DNA of 5,092 nt from Betaproteobacteria bacterium. GTDB lineage: Bacteria > Pseudomonadota > Gammaproteobacteria > Burkholderiales > Usitatibacteraceae. The DNA lies in contig PQAI01000220.1 of NCBI GenBank assembly GCA_003105245.1, positions 16,654-21,745 on the forward strand. The letters are read 5' to 3'. Position 1 is the first letter of the stretch. Each line of letters opens with the position of its first letter. The notes beneath the pieces are model-generated. The model was given only the letters and a program-made list of their open reading frames with translations, was not told the DNA's origin and made no database searches. The position numbers and the translations under genes were made by a program. Positions 1-5,092 of the stretch are shown in pieces.

Positions 1-182
1 AGGGACTCGAGGCGGCTGCCGTCGAGGACGAACTTGGTGCGGCCCCGCAGGTCCAGGGCGCGCAGCCGGCGCGCGATGGCCTCGGCGTGCGGAAGGCGCC
101 AGGCACCGGACAGGTAGAGGACGTCGCTGCCGTCCTCCTCGCTGCGCTCGATCCAGTTCGAGGAAGGGAAGGTCTCGGCCAT
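1..182 (-). CDS. N-terminal fragment of a STAS-domain/MlaE-type ABC transporter permease (partial)
   Basis: The leftward frame opens with ATG at 182 and stays open for 60 codons to the window edge, so only the N-terminus is visible. It begins MAETFPSSNW, followed by VLYLSGAWRL (residues 21-30), an amphipathic helix-like stretch HAEAIARRLRAL, and FVLDGSRLES (51-60). A beta strand with LSG-W-L, then a helix, then a second strand ending in D-GS-L is the pattern of the STAS-like domain fused ahead of MlaE-family permeases, which move lipids between outer and inner membranes with an MlaF-type ATPase. A stand-alone MlaB-like STAS protein is also possible, because no membrane segment lies within the window. 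The only ribosome-site candidate upstream is a weak TAGG. The gene is divergent from the SGNH gene to its right. The frame itself is fairly certain; the family assignment is moderate and from memory. Confidence 0.55.
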   Translation of the reverse strand, partial: MAETFPSSNWIERSEEDGSDVLYLSGAWRLPHAEAIARRLRALDLRGRTKFVLDGSRLES

Positions 183-262
183 CGCAGCGAAAGCCTACCA
201 CCGACCCGCGGGCGGCGCTGCGGTCCTCCCGGGACGCGAAATGCGACGGGCGATGACTTTGG

Positions 263-290
263 CCTATATTGGCACCCGTCGACAGGGCAA
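263..290. promoter_or_regulatory. Candidate overlapping divergent promoters
   Basis: The AT-rich core CCTATATTGG (263-272) stands out in otherwise GC-rich DNA between two divergent genes. Read leftward, TTGCCC (290-285) and TATAGG (268-263) are separated by 16 bp, and each matches four of six sigma70 consensus positions; this would serve the permease-like gene. Read rightward, TATATT (265-270) is a good -10 box, about 34 bp before the ATG at 304, but its -35 partner (ATGCGA at 241-246, 18-bp spacer) is poor. These are consensus matches judged by eye only. The position between divergent starts is the main support. Confidence 0.3.
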
Positions 291-293
291 AGG
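289..293 (+). promoter_or_regulatory. Ribosome binding site favouring the start at 304
   Basis: AAAGG lies 10 bases before the ATG at 304. The alternative in-frame ATG at 241 has no comparable purine run in front of it. A start at 241 would also put 21 extra charged residues ahead of the signal peptide and would lie upstream of the candidate rightward -10 box. These points favour 304. Confidence 0.4.
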
Positions 294-303
294 CGCCCGC
301 ACC

Positions 304-1149
304 ATGGACACGAAGATCGATCCGGCCCATCCCGCGCGAACCGCCGGTGCCGCGAACCCGGGACGGCTTCCCGCGAATCGCTGGCCTGCGTGGGCGGCCG
401 CGGCACTGCTCGCCCTTGCGGCGGCCTGCGGCGGCGGCGGGAATGCGGAGAGCGTCCCCGCCCCCCCGGTGAAGGCGGACATCGCGCTCCTCTTCTACGG
501 CAACAGCCACACCCGCACGAACGACGTCCCGGGCCTGGTTGCCGCCCTCGTGAGGGCAGTGCGCCCCGGGCGCAGCGTGGAAGCGGTGACGGCTCCCGGA
601 AGCCAGTTCCTCGACGAACGGTTGTCCGATGCCGCTTCGCGCGAAGTCCTCGCGAGCCAGCGCTGGAGCGCCGTCGTGTTCCAGGCGCAGAAGTACAGCG
701 CGAGCGGCCAGTTCTCCTACTCGACCGCCGAGGCCGCGCAGTGGGTGCGGCTCGCGCGCGATGGCGGCGCAGTGCCGGTTCTCTTTCCGGAGTGGCCGCG
801 CCTGGGTGTCGACGAGACGCAGCGCATCTTCGAGCTGTACGTGTCCATCGCCGCCCAGGCCCCGGCGTGCGTGGCACCCGTCCCGCAGGCCTGGGACATC
901 GCGCTTTCACGCCAGGCGCTCCTGCCGCTGCATGCGCCGGACGGCAACCACTCACAGCCTGCCGGCGCGCTGCTCGCCGCGCTCGTGATCGCCTCGACCA
1001 TCGCGGGAGACTCCCCGGCCGCGATGCCGACGCTCGCTGCCCTCGCCGTCGATGCCGCCACGCAGGCGGACCTGCGCGCGGCCGCCGCGCAGGCCGTGGT
1101 CGGCCAATCGCCGCGCCGCTACTGCCCGGCCGACACCTATCCCGGCTGA
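304..1149 (+). CDS. Probable exported SGNH-hydrolase-like lipoprotein
   Basis: This 281-aa protein is counted from the ATG at 304. Residues 28-41 form an alanine/leucine-rich hydrophobic segment ending AAAC, followed by a GGGGN spacer. That suggests a secretion signal with possible lipidation at Cys42, although the lipobox is loose (Ala, not Leu, at -3). After a Pro-rich linker, LLFYGNSHT (62-70) resembles the nucleophile block of SGNH hydrolases, with Ser68 as nucleophile. VVFQAQK (124-130) and PVLFPEW (158-164) match the middle strands of the GNSxT-type subgroup. APDGNHSQPAG (211-221) supplies the DxxH pair, Asp213 and His216. The family contains esterases and carbohydrate deacetylases; the substrate cannot be read here. 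The C-terminus is Ala-rich and ends at TGA 1147-1149. The gene is divergent from the permease fragment and convergent with nrdA, so it is probably transcribed alone. An earlier in-frame ATG at 241 is less likely. Confidence 0.7.
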   Translation: MDTKIDPAHPARTAGAANPGRLPANRWPAWAAAALLALAAACGGGGNAESVPAPPVKADIALLFYGNSHTRTNDVPGLVAALVRAVRPGRSVEAVTAPGSQFLDERLSDAASREVLASQRWSAVVFQAQKYSASGQFSYSTAEAAQWVRLARDGGAVPVLFPEWPRLGVDETQRIFELYVSIAAQAPACVAPVPQAWDIALSRQALLPLHAPDGNHSQPAGALLAALVIASTIAGDSPAAMPTLAALAVDAATQADLRAAAAQAVVGQSPRRYCPADTYPG

Positions 1150-1169
1150 GGCCGCGGCCCGGGCGGCCT
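1149..1169. terminator. GC-rich hairpin between convergent genes
   Basis: AGGCCGC (1149-1155) pairs perfectly with GCGGCCT (1163-1169) around a 7-base loop. It occupies most of the 34-bp gap between two converging stop codons, overlapping the last base of the SGNH stop codon. The stem is symmetric, so it could act on both strands. There is no T-run on either side, so it is not a textbook intrinsic terminator. In DNA this GC-rich, a 7-bp stem could also arise by chance. Confidence 0.35.
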
Positions 1170-1183
1170 GCCCCGGCGAGGCG

Positions 1184-4100
1184 TCACTGGCAGGCTTCGC
1201 AATCCGGGTTGTCGATGGAGCAGAACTTCCCGGCCGCCTCCGAAGCGCCCTCTCCCGCCCCCTCGCCTATCGCCCCGAGACCGCCGCCCAGGCCGCCGTG
1301 GGCCGGCACGGCGTTGAGTTCCCCGCCCTTGCCCGTGGACTTCTCGGCGGAGGTCGCCGCGAGCGTGCGCAGGTAGTAGGTGGTCTTGATTCCCCGCAGC
1401 CAGGCGAGCTTGTAGGTCTCGTCGAGCTTCTTGCCGGAGGCGCCGGCCATGTAGATGTTGAGCGACTGCGCCTGGTCGATCCACTTCTGGCGGCGCGCGG
1501 CCGCTTCCACGACCCACTTGGTCTCCACCTCGAAGGCGGTGGCGTAGAGGCTGCGCAGCTCCTGCGGGATGCGGTCGATCTTGCCGATGGAGCCGTCGAA
1601 GTGCTTGAGGTCGGCGACCATGACGGTGTCCCAGAGCCCGAGCTTCTTGAGGTCGCGCACCAGGTGCTCGTTCACCACCGTGAACTCGCCCGAGAGGTTC
1701 GACTTCACGTAGAGGTTCTGGTAGTTGGGCTCGATGGAGGCCGACACGCCGATGATGTTCGAGATGGTCGCGGTCGGCGCGATGGCCACGCAATTGGAGT
1801 TGCGCATGCCGTGCGCGGCGATGCGGGCGCGCAGGCTCGCCCAGTCCATCGACTCGGAGCCGTCGACCTCGACGTAGCCGCCGCGCTGCTCGAGGAGGAG
1901 CTTGAGCGTGTCCTGCGGCAGGATCCCCTTGTCCCACAGCGACCCGGCGTAGGTGGAATAACGCCCGCGCTCCTCGGCGAGCTCCGTGGAGGCCCAGTAG
2001 GCGTAGTAGCACACCGCCTCCATCGAGCGGTCGGCGAATTCCACCGCCGCGTCCGAAGCGTAGGGCACGCGAAGCTCCTGCAGCGCGTCCTGGAAGCCCA
2101 TGATGCCCAGGCCCACCGGACGGTGGCGGAAGTTGGAGTCGCGCGCCTTCTTCACCGCGTAGTAGTTGATGTCGATCACGTTGTCGAGCATGCGCATCGC
2201 GGTGCGGATCGTGCGCCGGAGCTTCTCGTGGTCGATCGTCTTGCCGCCCCGGCCGTCGTCCTTCAGGTGCGCGACGAGGTTCACGCTGCCGAGGTTGCAC
2301 ACGGCGATCTCGGTGGCGTTGGTGTTCAGGGTGATCTCCGTATTCTTGGTGATCATCCCGTTCACGGTCCACGCGTGCGTTTCCGACTCGACCGCGAGGC
2401 AGTAGGCATCCTCGTTGGGAAGCGGCGTGAGGGACTTGAAAGTGCAATGCAGTTTCTGCTCGTATCCGCTCTTCTCGAGGTTGCGCAGGAACTGCAGCGC
2501 GGCATCGGAGTCGCGGCTCGCCGCGAGCCCCGTCACCTTCTCGGCAATGCGACAGCCGCGGATGGAGGTGATCAGCAGGCGGTACAACGGCTTCGACCAG
2601 TACTCCTTACGCCCGCCGTGCCCATCGGGCATCTCGTGCAGCTCGTGCCCCCGCATCACGTTGATCGACGACTTCACCCCGAAATTCGCCCAGAGTACCT
2701 GCAGGTCACGCACCAGCAGCTCGTCAGCGGAAGCAAGGCAGATGGTGGTCACCTCGCCACTGCTCATGATGTTGCCGTCGGCGTGGTACAGGCCGCGCAG
2801 GTACGCTTCAACCGTCTCCCGGCTCCCCTTCCAGACGAGGTCCGGCACGCGCGTCTTCGTTTCAGGCGTGAAGCCGTGCTCCGCGAGCTTGCGCTTGAGC
2901 GGCGCGGAAGACAGCCGCGCCTTCCGGGTCTTCGGATCGATGCGGAACACGGGCGTATTGACCGACGTGGTACGCAGGACCGTATTGCCCTCGAGAAGCG
3001 CGTGCACGACCTGCGTCGTCTCCTCGATCAGCCCGAAGTCCTGCTCCCAGATGTCGATGAAGACGTTGTGGCGGCCGAAGGTCCCATCACCGGCGACGAG
3101 GCCCATGACGTAGGCGAGCTTCGGCTCGTGCTGCTGGCCCCACAGGCCCTCCACCTGCTGGATGAGGAGCTTGTCTCCGGGCACCAGGTGCTGCGCTTCG
3201 ACCCAACCACGGTCCTTCACCCAGACCTTGTGGTCGGGCGTGACCTTGTGCGAATAGCCCTCGTCGGTCTCGATCCTCACGATCGGGGCGTTCGGCCGAG
3301 GCAGGAGCATCTCGGAGGCATCGTAGACCCCGTCGAGGCCGACCACCTTGTTGCGGCCACCAAGCCGATAGAGCTCACCCACGGTGAGCATGCCGCGATC
3401 CGTCACCACTCGCTGGTCCGCCGTCATGCAACACAAGTTGGACGAGTGCACCACCCCCACGTGCTGCTGCGGGCTCCTCAGGTTGCACGGATCCTTGAAC
3501 GTGATCCACGGGTGCCCCGTCTCGAAGAGCATCGAGAGCATCTTGCGCCAGAGCGTGAGGGCCGGGACCTTGCGGAAGAGCTTGAGCTCGCCTCTCGCGG
3601 CCTTCTCCTCGTAGCGCGTGTAGGCCTCCTCGAAGGCCTTGCCGAACTTGTCGTGCAGGTCCGGGCAGTCCGAAGGCGAGAAGAGCGTCCACTCGCCGCC
3701 CTCCATCACGCGCTTCATGAAGAGGTCGGGGACCCAGTTCGCCGTGTTCATGTCGTGCGTGCGGCGGCGGTCGTCGCCGGTGTTCTTGCGCAGCTCGAGG
3801 AACTCCTCGATGTCGAGGTGCCAGGTCTCGAGGTAGCAGCAGACTGCTCCCTTTCTCTTGCCGCCGTTGTGAGCGAGGCCCGCCTGCGTCATGTACGACT
3901 CGTCCGTCTCGACCTTGAGGTCGAAGACGAAGGGCTTGGGCGTGATCTCCTCGACTGACGTGATGCGCGAGAAAAGCTTGCCCTCGATCTCGAGCCAGTT
4001 GCGTTTGGCGATCGGCTTGCAGCCCACGAGGGATGCGACTTCGGGCACCGCCGGAATGCGCAGGTCGTACGCCCTGGTCGTGCCGCCGAAGGTGGCCGTG

Positions 4101-5092
4101 GAGCCGTCCGAGCGCGTGGCCGTGTGGTCGTTCTGCCGTTCCCGGTACTGCCCGGCGGTGGGCACGCCCACGCGCAGGAGCTGGTAACGCAGCCCATCCA
4201 CGAGCGGCTTGGAGGTGTTGGTGAAGTAGATCTCCTTGCCGCGCGAGACGCCGCCATCGGTCTCGAGGAGGCCGCGGATCATGGCGAGCGCATGGCCCCT
4301 GGGCAGGTGTGCAAGGCGGCGCGCAATGCGCTTCTTCCCGGCCTCGTCGTAAAGGTCCTCGTGCGTGAAGGGCATCGTGGGCGCGCCCGCGCCGACGATC
4401 CGGCCCGTGGTGCCATCGCGCACCACGCCACGGCCCGAGGCCCATCGGACCTGGCCGTAGTTCTCGCCGCGGGAGGCCTCCCAGAAGTGAATGCCGCGCT
4501 CGGCGAGGTAGGCGCGCGCGAAGGCGAGGTGCTCGTCCTTGAGGGGATTGCCGGAAACGCCCCACTCCAGGCCGTCCTTCGAGAGGTGCCCGTCGCCCAG
4601 CAGAATGCCGTAGAAGCGCGCGTCGTCCTCCGTGAGCCCTGCCGCGTGCACCACTTCGGTCGGGATGACCTGCGCCACGTAGTCGCCGGCACGCAGCTGC
4701 CCGGCTTCCACCCACTCGGCCTTCACCTTGCCCTTGGCAAGCCAGGCGCGCGTGCGGCTGTTGGCCTGCTCCATCGGCACGCCGCGGATGGCGTAGAACG
4801 GGTGGCCTGCCGTGACGAGGAGCGGATCGATGGCGTGCTTCACCTTCACGGCCACCATGGCGTCCTTCTGGTTGTAGGCGAACCGGCGCTCCACCTCGCG
4901 GTATTGGCCCGATTTCCCCAGGACCAGGTCGCCGGGTTCGACATCCTTGATCGCCTTCAGGCCATCGGCGGTGTACACGCCGGTATCCGGCGCGAAGCAC
5001 TGATTCACGGCTACGGCGGTATCCGAAACAACTTTCAGGAAAGGAATGATTCCCTGGCTCTTCCCGTTCGTCCCCTTGATGTACGCGCCGAG
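1184..5092 (-). CDS. nrdA: Ribonucleoside-diphosphate reductase large (alpha) subunit with two inteins, 5'-truncated by the window
   Basis: The frame is open from the window edge (5092) to TGA at 1186-1184: 1,302 codons before the stop, of which 561 are reductase and 741 intein. The enzyme reduces ribonucleoside diphosphates to deoxyribonucleotides in the cytoplasm, normally with the radical-bearing subunit NrdB. The exteins are 5092-5000 (31 aa, containing GAYIKGTNGKSQG), 3865-3431 (145 aa, GGKRKG through HSSNLC) and 2341-1187 (385 aa, from TEITLNT). Visible catalytic residues, by E. coli equivalence, are Asn437 (codon 3439-3437), the thiyl Cys439 (3433-3431), Glu441 (2338-2336), Cys462 (2299-2297) and the radical-transfer Tyr730/731 pair in TTYYLRT (1378-1373). 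The C-terminal redox pair is in DCEACQ (Cys codons 1201-1199 and 1192-1190), after a Gly/Ala-rich flexible linker. The Tyr pair argues for class I. The GTG at 5008 is an internal Val codon, since NrdA homology continues upstream of it. The N-terminal part, including any ATP cone and the first redox Cys, lies outside. No nrdB follows directly. Confidence 0.96.
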   Translation of the reverse strand, partial: LGAYIKGTNGKSQGIIPFLKVVSDTAVAVNQCFAPDTGVYTADGLKAIKDVEPGDLVLGKSGQYREVERRFAYNQKDAMVAVKVKHAIDPLLVTAGHPFYAIRGVPMEQANSRTRAWLAKGKVKAEWVEAGQLRAGDYVAQVIPTEVVHAAGLTEDDARFYGILLGDGHLSKDGLEWGVSGNPLKDEHLAFARAYLAERGIHFWEASRGENYGQVRWASGRGVVRDGTTGRIVGAGAPTMPFTHEDLYDEAGKKRIARRLAHLPRGHALAMIRGLLETDGGVSRGKEIYFTNTSKPLVDGLRYQLLRVGVPTAGQYRERQNDHTATRSDGSTATFGGTTRAYDLRIPAVPEVASLVGCKPIAKRNWLEIEGKLFSRITSVEEITPKPFVFDLKVETDESYMTQAGLAHNGGKRKGAVCCYLETWHLDIEEFLELRKNTGDDRRRTHDMNTANWVPDLFMKRVMEGGEWTLFSPSDCPDLHDKFGKAFEEAYTRYEEKAARGELKLFRKVPALTLWRKMLSMLFETGHPWITFKDPCNLRSPQQHVGVVHSSNLCCMTADQRVVTDRGMLTVGELYRLGGRNKVVGLDGVYDASEMLLPRPNAPIVRIETDEGYSHKVTPDHKVWVKDRGWVEAQHLVPGDKLLIQQVEGLWGQQHEPKLAYVMGLVAGDGTFGRHNVFIDIWEQDFGLIEETTQVVHALLEGNTVLRTTSVNTPVFRIDPKTRKARLSSAPLKRKLAEHGFTPETKTRVPDLVWKGSRETVEAYLRGLYHADGNIMSSGEVTTICLASADELLVRDLQVLWANFGVKSSINVMRGHELHEMPDGHGGRKEYWSKPLYRLLITSIRGCRIAEKVTGLAASRDSDAALQFLRNLEKSGYEQKLHCTFKSLTPLPNEDAYCLAVESETHAWTVNGMITKNTEITLNTNATEIAVCNLGSVNLVAHLKDDGRGGKTIDHEKLRRTIRTAMRMLDNVIDINYYAVKKARDSNFRHRPVGLGIMGFQDALQELRVPYASDAAVEFADRSMEAVCYYAYWASTELAEERGRYSTYAGSLWDKGILPQDTLKLLLEQRGGYVEVDGSESMDWASLRARIAAHGMRNSNCVAIAPTATISNIIGVSASIEPNYQNLYVKSNLSGEFTVVNEHLVRDLKKLGLWDTVMVADLKHFDGSIGKIDRIPQELRSLYATAFEVETKWVVEAAARRQKWIDQAQSLNIYMAGASGKKLDETYKLAWLRGIKTTYYLRTLAATSAEKSTGKGGELNAVPAHGGLGGGLGAIGEGAGEGASEAAGKFCSIDNPDCEACQ
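2342..3430 (-). mobile_element. Intein 2 of NrdA, 363 aa, with LAGLIDADG endonuclease, inserted in the active site
   Basis: This in-frame insertion lies between SSNLC and TEITLNT of the reductase. Numbering from Cys1, block A is CMTADQRVVTDRGML, and block B has TPDH (64-67). The endonuclease motifs are YVMGLVAGDG (107-116, Asp115) and YLRGLYHADG (210-219, Asp218). Block F is around AYCLAVESETHAW (342-354), and the C-terminus is VNGMITKN. The +1 residue is Thr, suitable for normal splicing, and the terminal Asn is present. The penultimate residue is Lys rather than His, a known but less common variant that can slow Asn cyclisation. The catalytic cysteine of the reductase is the -1 residue. Apart from the shared blocks, its sequence is clearly different from intein 1, which points to separate acquisition rather than duplication. 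Confidence 0.94.
3866..4999 (-). mobile_element. Intein 1 of NrdA, 378 aa, with LAGLIDADG endonuclease and Gly at +1
   Basis: This in-frame insertion lies between NQ and GGKRKG of the reductase. Numbering from Cys1, block A is CFAPDTGVYTADG with GDLVLG following, and block B has TAGH (63-66). The two endonuclease motifs are YGILLGDGH (130-138, acidic Asp136) and IRGLLETDG (241-249, Asp248). Block F begins FVFDLKVE, and block G ends LAHN, with penultimate His377 and terminal Asn378. Both acidic endonuclease residues and all standard splicing residues inside the intein are present, so it looks like a complete mobile element able to cut intein-free nrdA alleles. The oddity is the downstream residue: the +1 position is Gly (GGC, 3865-3863), not Cys, Ser or Thr. 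Two rows counted here and in intein 2 have G+C near the host level, which suggests long residence or a donor of similar composition. Confidence 0.93.

Noticed and set aside
241..303. ATG at 241 as the start of the SGNH gene
   Set aside because: It has no clear ribosome site, would lie before the candidate -10 box and would add a charged extension ahead of the signal peptide; the ATG at 304 has AAAGG at a suitable distance.
87..1376. 429-codon plus-strand frame overlapping the SGNH gene
   Set aside because: Arg/Pro/Gly-rich, low-information translation in another frame of the SGNH gene, which has real family motifs and a signal peptide.
1137..2447. 436-codon minus-strand frame overlapping the nrdA C-terminal extein
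   Set aside because: Another frame of the same strand as nrdA, rich in Arg and His with no domain; explained by high G+C.
1052..3958. Very long (968-codon) open frame on the plus strand, antisense to nrdA
   Set aside because: Its translation is dominated by Arg, Val, Leu, His and Glu with no recognisable domain, as expected for the complement of a GC-rich gene. It runs through both inteins and exteins of nrdA and overlaps the end of the SGNH gene.
3375..5000. 541-codon minus-strand frame within intein 1 and the middle extein
   Set aside because: It is an out-of-frame shadow of nrdA, Arg/Gly/Pro-rich, and lacks any motif; the overlapping frame has unambiguous reductase and intein motifs.
5006..5008. 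GTG at 5008 as the start of a free-standing intein-containing protein
   Set aside because: The same frame continues upstream to the window edge, encoding the conserved GAYIKGTNGKSQG segment of NrdA, so this GTG is an internal Val codon.
1..5092. tRNA or rRNA genes, CRISPR arrays, insertion sequences and long direct repeats
   Set aside because: None was recognised on reading. The only mobile elements seen are the two inteins, and coding sequence occupies nearly all of the window apart from the 121-bp and 34-bp gaps.

Overview
The window looks like chromosomal DNA of a GC-rich bacterium. Rows counted by hand run at roughly 62-70% G+C. The C-terminal wording of the ribonucleotide reductase (a TTYYLRT core and a DCEACQ tail) resembles betaproteobacterial NrdA proteins as I remember them; that taxonomic placement is an inference.

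Layout. On the left, the first 60 codons of a leftward gene (182 to 1) encode an N-terminal STAS-like segment of the kind fused to MlaE-family ABC transporter permeases. A 121-bp divergent intergenic gap follows, with one AT-rich patch that could carry overlapping promoters. Next is a rightward gene (304-1149) for a probable exported SGNH-hydrolase-like lipoprotein. It converges on the main gene across a 34-bp gap that holds a GC-rich hairpin.

The rest of the window (5092 to 1184, minus strand) is the 3' part of nrdA, encoding the large catalytic subunit of a probably class I ribonucleotide reductase. The gene runs off the right edge, so its N-terminal regulatory and early catalytic parts are missing. 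Two full-length inteins interrupt the reading frame, and each carries two intact LAGLIDADG homing-endonuclease motifs. Intein 1 is 378 aa (4999-3866) and lies between Gln and Gly of the conserved NQ/GGKRKG segment. Intein 2 is 363 aa (3430-2342) and lies directly after the catalytic thiyl-radical cysteine (SSNLC/TEI). Of the visible translation, 741 residues are intein and 561 are reductase.

The point most worth attention is intein 1. All its standard splicing blocks look intact (Cys1, TAGH, terminal His-Asn), but the residue after its terminal Asn is Gly, not the Cys/Ser/Thr that normal protein splicing requires. The reductase sequence on both sides appears complete, so this is not explained by a lost host residue. 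Either the intein splices by a non-standard route, or it cleaves and leaves a reductase in two pieces. Intein 2 has a normal Thr +1 but Lys in place of the penultimate His, and it separates the active-site Cys from the active-site Glu. The partner gene nrdB is not directly downstream; the convergent SGNH gene lies there instead. The three coding units share no obvious pathway.
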